Source: Comamonadaceae bacterium
Lineage (GTDB): Bacteria; Pseudomonadota; Gammaproteobacteria; Burkholderiales; Burkholderiaceae_C
Direction of reading: 5' to 3'
Assembly: GCA_947371915.1 (NCBI GenBank)
Contig: CANBRM010000013.1
Location: 1-44,624, forward strand
DNA: 44,624 nucleotides
In this document: piece by piece, positions 16,674 to 23,808 of the stretch
Layout: every line of letters begins with the position of its first letter
Numbering within the stretch: the stretch's first letter is position 1
Program-made: the position numbers and the translations under genes
The notes under the pieces: model-generated
Databases searched by the model: none
Told to the model about the DNA's origin: nothing
What the model saw: only the letters and a program-made list of their open reading frames with translations

Positions 16674-17540
16674 ATGTTCAGTGTCTTGGGTCTGTGGCTG
16701 CTGCGTGGGCTGGGTTATTTGCCCTTGCCGTGGCTGCGCGCACTTGGCGCTGGGTTGGGCGTTTTGCTTTATCGCGTGGTGCGTTCGCGTCGCCATGTGG
16801 TGCTGACCAATTTGCGGGTGTGCTTCCCGCAGTTGAGTGACGCAGAGCGTGGGGCCTTGGCCCGTCAGACCTTCGTGCATTTCGCACAAGCTTGGCTGGA
16901 CCGCAGTTGGCTGTGGCACCGCAGTGCGGCATGCATTCAGTCGCGGGTGCAATTGACGGGAGATGTGAAGGCCTTGTCGGCCGAAGAACCCACGGTGTTG
17001 TTTGCCCCCCATTTTGTGGGCTTGGATGTGGGTTGGACTCTGCTTACCTTGAGTCTACCGCTGCACTTCACCACTATCTTCACGCCGCAGTCCAATGCCG
17101 CGGTGGATGCTTGGGTGGCGCAAGGCCGACAGCTGTTTGGCAAGGTGCGTTTGTTTCGCCGCGAAGATGGTGTGAAACCCATCGTCAGCGCCTTGCGTAA
17201 AAACGAGTTGCTCTATCTCTTACCCGACATGAACTTTGGGCCCAGTGAGTCGATTTTTGTACCGTTTTATGGTGAGCTGGCTGCCACCGTACCCTCGCTG
17301 TCGCGCTTTGCCAAGTTAGCGCGTGCGCGGGTGGTGCCTGTGATCACCCACATGACAGATGCGGGCTACGAGGTGGTGGTGCACCCCGCGTGGACCGATT
17401 TCCCGACAGACGACCCAGAGGCCGACACGGCTTTGATGAACCAGCGTTTAGAGGGCTTCATCCAAACCATGCCCGCGCAGTATTTTTGGGTGCACAAGCG
17501 CTTCAAAACAAGGCCTGTGGGCGCTCCAGAAATTTACTGA
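16674..17540 (+). CDS. Lipid A biosynthesis acyltransferase, LpxL/HtrB family (second copy)
   Basis: 288 aa, paralogous to the preceding gene. N-terminal membrane anchor (FSVLGLWLLRGLGYLPLPWL), the catalytic H-x4-D in APHFVGLDVG (about residues 109-118), and LLPDMNFGPSESIFVPFYG, the usual LPLAT binding-site block. HFVGLD differs from HLGSWE of its neighbour, as often seen between LpxL-like and LpxM-like members, so the two probably use different acceptor positions. It ends 1 bp from the stop of the convergent hydrolase gene. Confidence 0.9.
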   Translation: MFSVLGLWLLRGLGYLPLPWLRALGAGLGVLLYRVVRSRRHVVLTNLRVCFPQLSDAERGALARQTFVHFAQAWLDRSWLWHRSAACIQSRVQLTGDVKALSAEEPTVLFAPHFVGLDVGWTLLTLSLPLHFTTIFTPQSNAAVDAWVAQGRQLFGKVRLFRREDGVKPIVSALRKNELLYLLPDMNFGPSESIFVPFYGELAATVPSLSRFAKLARARVVPVITHMTDAGYEVVVHPAWTDFPTDDPEADTALMNQRLEGFIQTMPAQYFWVHKRFKTRPVGAPEIY

Positions 17541-17541
17541 T

Positions 17542-18549
17542 TCAGCGGCGTCGGTCGCCGCTTGAGCGGCCGGTGCTATTGCGGTCATGGGTGCGCGCGC
17601 TGATGGTCACGGTGCGCTCATTGGCTGAGCGTCCCGATTTATCGTCGTGCAAAAAATCCCCCAACAAACCGGCCACCAAGGCCGGTTGTTCATGCACCAG
17701 CCAATGCGTGCCGTCGGCCACTTTGTGCAGGGTGAGCTTGGGCACAAAAGCGTCTAAACCTTCAATCAACCCCACCGGCAAGGCGATGTCTTGCATTGCC
17801 CAAATGACGCAGGTAGGTACGTTGATGGTCAGCATGCTGTGGGGCATATGCAGCGCTGCAGCAGCCGGATCGCCCGGGCGAGCTGGGCGCATAGGGGAAG
17901 CACGGTAATAGTTGAGTGGGCCGGTCAGGCCCTGCTGCCACACGGCGCGGTAGTGGGCTTTGATGTCGTCGGTCAGCCAGGCGTGCGGGCCGTCGGCGGC
18001 ACCCATGTTGGTGAAGAACTCCCACAGACGGCGGTAGTCGTCTTCGGCCAGCAAGTTTTCGGCGTCCGGACGGATTAGAAAGTTCATGTAAGCACTGGCG
18101 GCCTGTTGCTCGGGACTGTTTTGCAGTTCGCGCAAAAACGTGCCCGGATGCGGCGAGTTGATGATAGCCAAGCGGCGCATCAAGTCGGGGTGTTGATTGG
18201 CCACGTTCCAAGCCACGGCACCGCCCCAGTCGTGCGCAATCAGCCCCGCCAACGGCGCGTTTGGGCTTTCGATCGCAACCAATGCCACGATGTCTTGCAC
18301 CAAGTGTTTGGCTCGGTAGGCGGCCACATCGGTCGGGGCGCTGGAGTGTTCGTAGCCGCGCAGGTTGGGCGCGACGCATCGGTAGCCACCGTGCTCGGGT
18401 TGCGCAAAAAAACTCAATAACTCATCCCACACAAACGCCGCTTCAGGGAAGCCGTGCAAAAACAGGAGCACGGGGCGACCCACGTCGCCGCTGACGCGGC
18501 AACTCAAAGAAATGCCGTGCGGCAGGGCGTGTGTGAGGTGTTGAATCAA
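17542..18549 (-). CDS. Alpha/beta hydrolase, epoxide-hydrolase-like
   Basis: 335-aa alpha/beta-fold hydrolase. HGFPEAAFVWDE (residues 32-43) forms the oxyanion region. The nucleophile is Asp107 in IAHDWGGAVAW, not Ser, which with RGYEHSSAP (64-72) points to epoxide hydrolase or a related dehalogenase. The acid is probably Asp in WAMQDIALP and the base His in DGTHWLVHEQP. The start is TTG 18549, overlapping the engB stop (TTGA), hence translational coupling. The last 33 residues (after LLGDFLHDD) are Arg/Ser/Thr-rich and outside the fold. Substrate unknown. Confidence 0.82.
   Translation of the reverse strand: MIQHLTHALPHGISLSCRVSGDVGRPVLLFLHGFPEAAFVWDELLSFFAQPEHGGYRCVAPNLRGYEHSSAPTDVAAYRAKHLVQDIVALVAIESPNAPLAGLIAHDWGGAVAWNVANQHPDLMRRLAIINSPHPGTFLRELQNSPEQQAASAYMNFLIRPDAENLLAEDDYRRLWEFFTNMGAADGPHAWLTDDIKAHYRAVWQQGLTGPLNYYRASPMRPARPGDPAAAALHMPHSMLTINVPTCVIWAMQDIALPVGLIEGLDAFVPKLTLHKVADGTHWLVHEQPALVAGLLGDFLHDDKSGRSANERTVTISARTHDRNSTGRSSGDRRR
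17544..17562. terminator. GC-rich stem-loop at the lpxL-type/hydrolase convergence
   Basis: A perfect 7-bp inverted repeat AGCGGCG / CGCCGCT with loop TCGGT lies 4 bp after the second acyltransferase stop and inside the last codons of the convergent hydrolase. There is no T-run. It may end the plus-strand transcript, or it may simply reflect the Arg codons of the hydrolase tail. Confidence 0.35.
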
Positions 18550-19301
18550 GGGTGCATCCAGTTGTAGAGGGTGGCGGCGACTTCGTCCACGCCTTGTTTC
18601 TTGAGGGCCGAGAACAAGCGTACTTCGCCACCACCCGCTTGCAGTTTGGCAATCGACAAGGCTTTGGCGCCTTCGGCACGGTTGAGTTTGTCGGACTTGG
18701 TGAGCAGCACCATGAATTTCAGGCCCTCTTCCACGCGCGGACGGATGACGTCGAGCAAGATGTCGTCCAACTCGGTCAAGCCATGGCGTGGGTCACACAT
18801 CAACACCACCGCGCGCAAGTTGTCGCGGGTGAGCAAATAGTTGGCCATCACCTGTTGCCAGCGGATCTTGTCTTGTTTGGGCACGGCGGCGTAGCCGTAA
18901 CCAGGCAAGTCGGCCAGCACGGCGTCGGTTTGACCTTTGCGGCCCATGGCAAACAAATTGATGTGTTGGGTGCGGCCGGGCGTTTTGGAGGCGTAAGCCA
19001 AGCGTTTTTGCTGGGTCAGCACGTTGATACAGGTGGATTTACCCGCATTGGAGCGGCCCACAAAGGCAATTTCAGGCAAATCGTAGGCGGGCAAATGGTG
19101 CAACTGGGCGGCGGTGGTTAAAAACCGTGCGGTGTGCAACCAGCCCATGGCGAATTTGGCTTGGTCAGCGGGGCTGAGCAGGGCGTAGGCCGCTTTTGCA
19201 GCGGCTTTTTCGGCCTCTTTTTCGGCGTCCAGGACCGTTGTATCGGGCACCTCGGGCATGTCAATCGGGGCTTGGGTGTCGTGTGGGTCTGGCAGGTTCA
19301 T
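18546..19301 (-). CDS. engB: Ribosome biogenesis GTP-binding protein EngB (YsxC/YihA)
   Basis: GTPase required for 50S assembly and cell division. 251 aa from ATG 19301. G1 is GRSNAGKST, G3 DLPGYG, G4 TKSDKL, and the C-terminal KQGVDEVAATLYNWM is typical. The family core of about 200 aa is preceded by an acidic then Ala/Lys-rich extension of about 55 residues (DAEKEAEKAAAKAAYALL), which is low-complexity and probably helical. The next gene in the operon, an alpha/beta hydrolase, overlaps its stop. It is divergent from the cytochrome c4 gene. Confidence 0.95.
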   Translation of the reverse strand: MNLPDPHDTQAPIDMPEVPDTTVLDAEKEAEKAAAKAAYALLSPADQAKFAMGWLHTARFLTTAAQLHHLPAYDLPEIAFVGRSNAGKSTCINVLTQQKRLAYASKTPGRTQHINLFAMGRKGQTDAVLADLPGYGYAAVPKQDKIRWQQVMANYLLTRDNLRAVVLMCDPRHGLTELDDILLDVIRPRVEEGLKFMVLLTKSDKLNRAEGAKALSIAKLQAGGGEVRLFSALKKQGVDEVAATLYNWMHP

Positions 19302-19364
19302 ACGGCATTGTAGAATCTGCCGAGTTTTTCGACGTTTCTGCGCGCCATTTACCAAAGAATTCAT

Positions 19365-19994
19365 ATGAAACTGTTTGCCTCTTTGCTGATCGCTGCCGCT
19401 TTGGTAGCCCCCGTTTTCTCTGCCCACGCCAATGAGCCAGCCGCTAAAGCGGCCAAGCCTGACTTGGCCAAAGGCGAAGCCAGCTACACCGCAGTTTGCG
19501 CCGCCTGCCACGGTGCCGATGGCAACTCCGGTTCGCCTGCTAACCCCAAGTTGGCTCAGCAGCACCCTGACTACATCGTCAAGCAACTCCAAGAGTTCAA
19601 GTCTGGCAAGCGTGCCAACGCCATCATGAGTGGCATGGTCGCGGCTTTGTCGGAAGACGACATGAAGAACATCGCCGCTTGGGTGGGTTCTAAGACCGCT
19701 AAAACCGGCTTCGCCAAAGACAAAGAGCTGGTCACCTTGGGTGAGCGCATTTACCGCGGTGGTATTGCCGACCGCCAAATCCCAGCTTGCTCAGGTTGCC
19801 ACGCTCCGAACGGTGCAGGCATTCCTTCGCAGTACCCACGCTTGTCGGGTCAGCACGCTGAATACGCTGTGGCGCAATTGACCAGCTTCCGCGACGGTGT
19901 CCGCAAAAACAGCCTGCAAATGACACAAGTCGCTGCCAAGATGAACGACCGCGAAATTAAAGCCGTGGCCGACTACATCGCCGGTCTGCGTTGA
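19365..19994 (+). CDS. Di-heme cytochrome c4
   Basis: Periplasmic electron carrier of 209 aa. Sec signal peptide (MKLFASLLIAAALVAPVFSA, cleavage near AHA). Two class I heme domains: CAACHG at about residues 45-50 and CSGCHA at about 143-148, with candidate axial Met ligands in AIMSGMV and in QMTQVAAKM. Such proteins pass electrons to cbb3 or other terminal oxidases. The gene stands alone with its own terminator, and is divergent from engB (63-bp gap). Confidence 0.93.
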   Translation: MKLFASLLIAAALVAPVFSAHANEPAAKAAKPDLAKGEASYTAVCAACHGADGNSGSPANPKLAQQHPDYIVKQLQEFKSGKRANAIMSGMVAALSEDDMKNIAAWVGSKTAKTGFAKDKELVTLGERIYRGGIADRQIPACSGCHAPNGAGIPSQYPRLSGQHAEYAVAQLTSFRDGVRKNSLQMTQVAAKMNDREIKAVADYIAGLR

Positions 19995-20016
19995 TCTGAG
20001 TTTTTAACTCCAAAAG

Positions 20017-20046
20017 AAAAGCTGGCGCTTCGCCAGCTTTTTTTTT
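20017..20046 (+). terminator. Intrinsic terminator after cytochrome c4
   Basis: The stem GCTGGCG / CGCCAGC (7 bp, 3-nt loop CTT), extended by A-T pairs, is followed by nine Ts. A textbook rho-independent terminator 22 bp after the stop codon. Confidence 0.93.
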
Positions 20047-20167
20047 CGTCTTCAAGTTTGCCCGCTCCATTCAAGTCCGTTTGTCAGGCATGCTTTTCTT
20101 CTGCGACGCTGCATCAACGGTCTATCTCGCTCACAATGTCTGGCAACGCCATTAGAAAGTAGCCCTC

Positions 20168-21190
20168 ATGCGACACAACGCCTACACCCCCTTCAGTGAC
20201 ACAGGTTTCACGCACGCCGTCAGCAGCGAGATCACACCGCAATCGGTTTACTTCCAGCGCCGCGATTGGCTCAAGCAGATCGCGGCGGGTGCCGCTGGCG
20301 CGTCGATGGCGGCATGGGCTGGACGAGAAGCGATGGCGCAAGGGGCTGCGCCTGCTGGTGCTCGCCCTGGCAAGCTGGCGTCTTTGACGGGAGCCCCCAG
20401 TCGCATCAGCGGCGGCAATGTGATGGAAAAAATCACCTCTTACACCGATGCCAGCACGTACAACAACTATTACGAATTTGGCACGGACAAAGCCGATCCT
20501 GCCCAATACGCGCACACCTTGCCAACCAAACCTTGGACGGTCGAAGTGGAGGGTTTGGTGAAAAAGCCCACTCGTTTTGATCTGGACGATTTGCTCAAAC
20601 TCAGCCCCATGGAGGAACGCATTTACCGCTTGCGTTGCGTGGAAGGCTGGTCGATGGTGATCCCTTGGGTGGGTTATTCGTTGGCGGAACTCATCAAGCG
20701 CGTGGAGCCTTTGGGCAGCGCGAAATACATCGAATTCCACACCTTGGCAGATCCCAAAACCATGCCCGGCGTGCGTTCGCGCGTGCTCGATTGGCCGTAT
20801 GTGGAGGGCTTGCGTTTGGACGAGGCCATGCACCCGCTCACGCTGCTGTCGTTTGGCATGTATGGCGAGGTTCTGCCGAACCAAAACGGCGCGCCTGTGC
20901 GTTTGGTGGTGCCTTGGAAGTACGGTTTCAAAAGCGCCAAGAGCTTGGTCAAAATCCGGTTCGTCGACAAGCAGCCCGTGAACTCTTGGGGCCGCTCAGC
21001 GCCGCAGGAATACGGGTTTTATTCCAACGTCAACCCGTTGGTTGATCACCCGCGTTGGAGCCAAGCGGCAGAGCGGCGCATTGGCGAAGACGGCTTGTTT
21101 GCCAAGAAACGCAAAACCCTCATGCTCAACGGCTACGAAGCACAAGTCGGCCAGCTGTATGCGGGCATGGATTTGAAGAAGTTTTTCTGA
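20168..21190 (+). CDS. msrP: Protein-methionine-sulfoxide reductase catalytic subunit MsrP
   Basis: Periplasmic molybdenum enzyme (YedY) that repairs oxidised methionines in exported proteins. 340 aa. A twin-arginine signal is present ([20 protein letters not shown], about residues 36-55). The Mo-coordinating Cys lies in [15 protein letters not shown] (about residue 157), followed by the oxidoreductase molybdopterin-binding fold ([17 protein letters not shown]). Its redox partner msrQ starts 1 bp after the stop. The unusually long N-region before the twin arginines is kept in many betaproteobacterial members, as far as I recall. Confidence 0.95.
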   Translation: MRHNAYTPFSDTGFTHAVSSEITPQSVYFQRRDWLKQIAAGAAGASMAAWAGREAMAQGAAPAGARPGKLASLTGAPSRISGGNVMEKITSYTDASTYNNYYEFGTDKADPAQYAHTLPTKPWTVEVEGLVKKPTRFDLDDLLKLSPMEERIYRLRCVEGWSMVIPWVGYSLAELIKRVEPLGSAKYIEFHTLADPKTMPGVRSRVLDWPYVEGLRLDEAMHPLTLLSFGMYGEVLPNQNGAPVRLVVPWKYGFKSAKSLVKIRFVDKQPVNSWGRSAPQEYGFYSNVNPLVDHPRWSQAAERRIGEDGLFAKKRKTLMLNGYEAQVGQLYAGMDLKKFF

Positions 21191-21191
21191 G

Positions 21192-21806
21192 GTGAACCTC
21201 TTTTTGCGCAGCGCCTTGAGGCATCGCAGCGCCAAGCCTATCGCGTGGTTATTGGGTCTGTTGCCTTTCATGTGGCTCGTGTGGGGCGCGAGCCACAATG
21301 CGCTGGGCGCAAACCCAGCCGAATATGTGATTCGCGCCACGGGCGACTGGACCTTGCGCCTGCTGTGCCTCACTCTCGCCGTGACGCCTTTGCGTGTGCA
21401 GTTGAGGCTTCCCGAACTGGCCCGATTCAGGCGCATGCTGGGCCTGTTCACCTACTTTTATGTCGTGCTGCACTTGCTCTGTTACAGCTGGCTGGACATG
21501 GGGTTTGAGGTGGAAGACATCGCACATGACATTGCCAAACGTCCCTTCATTTGGCTGGGCTTCAGCGCGTTTGTGCTGCTCACCCCGCTCGCTGCGACCT
21601 CGTTCAATGCCGCCATTCGCTGGCTAGGCGCCAAGCGTTGGCAGCGTTTACACAAAGCGGTTTATGGCGTGGCGGTGTTGGCCGTGCTGCACTTCTTTTG
21701 GATGCGTGCGGGCAAGAACAACTTCACGGAAGTGGCGGTCTATGCGGGCATCATGGCGCTGCTCTTGGGGTGGCGTGTGCGCCACAGCCTTCGATCGAAG
21801 ACTTAA
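21192..21806 (+). CDS. msrQ: Heme-binding membrane subunit MsrQ
   Basis: Inner-membrane b-type cytochrome (YedZ, ferric-reductase-like domain) that passes quinol electrons to MsrP. 204 aa with about six hydrophobic segments and conserved His in FYVVLHLLCY and in LHKAVYGVAVLAVLHFFW. The start is GTG 21192, one base after the msrP stop, with GAGGTGAAC as the overlapping signal. It forms an operon with msrP and converges on lysA. Confidence 0.94.
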   Translation: MNLFLRSALRHRSAKPIAWLLGLLPFMWLVWGASHNALGANPAEYVIRATGDWTLRLLCLTLAVTPLRVQLRLPELARFRRMLGLFTYFYVVLHLLCYSWLDMGFEVEDIAHDIAKRPFIWLGFSAFVLLTPLAATSFNAAIRWLGAKRWQRLHKAVYGVAVLAVLHFFWMRAGKNNFTEVAVYAGIMALLLGWRVRHSLRSKT

Positions 21807-21828
21807 TTTGGCAGATCAAATCGGCTGG

Positions 21829-23106
21829 TTAAGGAACCAACGACTCCATCGCCATCTGATCTGCCGAGGTCTCGCGACGGCGAATGACATGTGCCTTGTC
21901 GCCATCCACCAAAATTTCGGCGGCGCGGCCCCGCGTGTTGTAGTTGCTGGCCATGGCCATGCAATACGCGCCGGTGGACAGCACAGCCAAGGTGTCGCCC
22001 GTTTGCACGGTCAATGAACGGTCACGGCCCAGCCAGTCGCCGCTCTCGCAAATGGGGCCCACCACGTCGTACACCACGGCATCGCCGCTGCGTGGTGCCA
22101 AGGGCACGATTTGGTGAAACGCCTCGTACATGGCAGGGCGGGGCAGGTCGTTCATGGCGGCGTCGACGATGCAGAAGTTCTTTTGCTCACCGGGCTTGAT
22201 GTACAGCACTTCAGTCAGGCACACGCCGGCGTTGCCCACGAGTGAGCGGCCTGGCTCAATCATCAGCTGGCGTTGGCCGTAGCCGCGTGCGTCGAGTTTG
22301 GTCAGCAGTTGGGCCCACAGCGCATCGGCTTCGGGCGGGGTGTCGCCGTTGTAGTTGATCCCGAGGCCGCCACCAAAGTCGATGTGGTGAATCTGAATGC
22401 CCGCCGCTTCAATGGCTTGCACCAGGTCGAGCACGCGGTCCATGGCGTCGAGGTAGGGCGTGGTTTCGGTGATTTGCGAGCCAATGTGGCAGTCAATGCC
22501 CGTCACGTGCAAGCCGGGCAGGCTGGCGGCGCGTTGGTAGGTTTGCAACGCACGTTCGTGGGCCACGCCAAATTTGTTGCCTTTGAGGCCGGTGGAAATG
22601 TAGGGGTGGGTTTTGGCGTCCACGTTGGGGTTGACGCGAATGCTCACGGGGGCCCGTTTGCCCAAGCTCAGGGCCACCTCGCTCAACACTTCCAACTCGG
22701 CTTCGCTTTCCACGTTGAAGCAGGCAATGCCCGCTTCTAAGGCTTGGCGCATTTCGGCGCGGGTTTTGCCCACGCCAGAAAAAATTACTTTTGACACATC
22801 GCCACCTGCGGCGACTACGCGGTCCAGTTCGCCGCCTGAGACGATGTCAAAACCACAACCGGCTTGTGCAAACACTTGCAGCACGGCCAGCGAGGAATTG
22901 GCTTTCATGGCGTAGCAAATGCGGGCGTTGCGTCCGGCAAAGCCGCGCTGATACGCCGCGAGCGCGCTGAGCATGGCGGCCTTGGAGTACACAAACAAGG
23001 GCGTGCCGTGTGTGTGTGCGAGGTCGGCGAGTTTCACGCCTTCCAGGTACAGGTCGTTGTTTTGGTGGGCGACAAAAGGGGCACCGGCAAGCGTGGCGTG
23101 GGTCAT
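21829..23106 (-). CDS. lysA: Diaminopimelate decarboxylase
   Basis: PLP enzyme that decarboxylates meso-DAP to L-lysine. 425 aa from ATG 23106; the frame is open much further upstream but that part overlaps lptM. PLP lysine is Lys68 in CYAMKANSS. Further signatures are DCHIGSQI, DFGGGLGINY, EPGRSLVG and CESGDWLGRDR (the Cys and DAP-binding block across the dimer). Second gene of lptM-lysA with a 29-bp gap, a conserved arrangement opposite cyaY. Confidence 0.96.
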   Translation of the reverse strand: MTHATLAGAPFVAHQNNDLYLEGVKLADLAHTHGTPLFVYSKAAMLSALAAYQRGFAGRNARICYAMKANSSLAVLQVFAQAGCGFDIVSGGELDRVVAAGGDVSKVIFSGVGKTRAEMRQALEAGIACFNVESEAELEVLSEVALSLGKRAPVSIRVNPNVDAKTHPYISTGLKGNKFGVAHERALQTYQRAASLPGLHVTGIDCHIGSQITETTPYLDAMDRVLDLVQAIEAAGIQIHHIDFGGGLGINYNGDTPPEADALWAQLLTKLDARGYGQRQLMIEPGRSLVGNAGVCLTEVLYIKPGEQKNFCIVDAAMNDLPRPAMYEAFHQIVPLAPRSGDAVVYDVVGPICESGDWLGRDRSLTVQTGDTLAVLSTGAYCMAMASNYNTRGRAAEILVDGDKAHVIRRRETSADQMAMESLVP

Positions 23107-23135
23107 CGGACGGCTCTTGAAAAAACGTGAAAGGG

Positions 23136-23402
23136 TCAGCGACTTGCAGGCGTAGACGCTGCAGGGGCTGTTGATGTGGGGTTGAGTGTGGGCGTCGTTG
23201 CGCTGGTGGGCGACGGGCTGCCTGGCAACTGACGACGCACGATCTCGGGCAGCGTGGCGCGTTGTTTGAACTCGGGGTCGGTGGGCAAGGTCAACGGTCC
23301 TTTTTGACCGCAGCCACTCAACAAGGCGACGGAGATGGCCACAGTGGCCACTTTTGCGCAAAGGACGCTGGCCCTGACTAGAATGTTTTTCTCAATACCC
23401 AT
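23136..23402 (-). CDS. lptM: LptM-like small outer-membrane lipoprotein
   Basis: 88-aa lipoprotein of the LptM/YifL family, which in Escherichia coli helps LptDE assembly. The signal peptide ends in the lipobox VALLSGC with Cys31 as the lipidated residue, directly followed by the family motif GQKGPLTLP. The rest is a Pro/Ser/Thr-rich low-complexity tail. ATG 23402 is only 13 bp from the divergent cyaY ATG at 23416. It is upstream of lysA in the same order as in many proteobacteria, which supports the call for such a short protein. Confidence 0.88.
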   Translation of the reverse strand: MGIEKNILVRASVLCAKVATVAISVALLSGCGQKGPLTLPTDPEFKQRATLPEIVRRQLPGSPSPTSATTPTLNPTSTAPAASTPASR

Positions 23403-23415
23403 GGCGCAAATTGTA

Positions 23416-23745
23416 ATGACCGATCTCGAATTTTTAGACCATGCCGAACTTCTGCTCAAAGCGGTGGAATTGGCGTGCGACCGCATCAACGACGACGGCG
23501 TGGCCGACATCGACAACCAGCGCGTGGGCGGCATGATCACGCTCACGTTTGAAAACAAGAGCCAGATCATCATCAACCTGCAAAAGCCGTTGCATGAGGT
23601 GTGGCTGGCAGCGCGCTCGGGCGGCTATCACTTCCGCTTTGATGGCACACAGTGGGCCGACACCAAAGGGCAGGGCGAGTTTTTTCAGCGTTTGAGTGAC
23701 GACGCCAGCGTGCAAACCGCGCAAACCTTGCGCTTCACCGCTTGA
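23416..23745 (+). CDS. cyaY: Iron donor/regulator CyaY (frataxin)
   Basis: 109-aa bacterial frataxin that binds iron through acidic residues of its first helix and modulates Fe-S cluster assembly. It begins [20 protein letters not shown]. The acidic patch and first strands read [19 protein letters not shown], followed by [20 protein letters not shown], the family signature. ATG 23416 is preferred by family alignment; ATG 23401 would add five residues and overlap the lptM start codon. A terminator follows. Confidence 0.95.
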   Translation: MTDLEFLDHAELLLKAVELACDRINDDGVADIDNQRVGGMITLTFENKSQIIINLQKPLHEVWLAARSGGYHFRFDGTQWADTKGQGEFFQRLSDDASVQTAQTLRFTA

Positions 23746-23780
23746 TGCGCTGAATAACCAAGCCCCGTGCTTGGCGCAAA

Positions 23781-23808
23781 AAAAAAGGAGGCTTGCGCCT
23801 CCTTTTTT
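23781..23808. terminator. Bidirectional intrinsic terminator (cyaY / mrcA)
   Basis: AAAAAAGGAGGC, loop TTGC, GCCTCCTTTTTT: a perfect 12-bp inverted repeat, with an A-run on one side and a T-run on the other. It serves cyaY on the plus strand and mrcA on the minus strand; the mrcA stop overlaps its edge. Confidence 0.93.

Noticed and set aside
21807-21850. Short inverted repeats between msrQ and lysA as a terminator
   Set aside because: Stems of only 5 bp with no T-run; not convincing.
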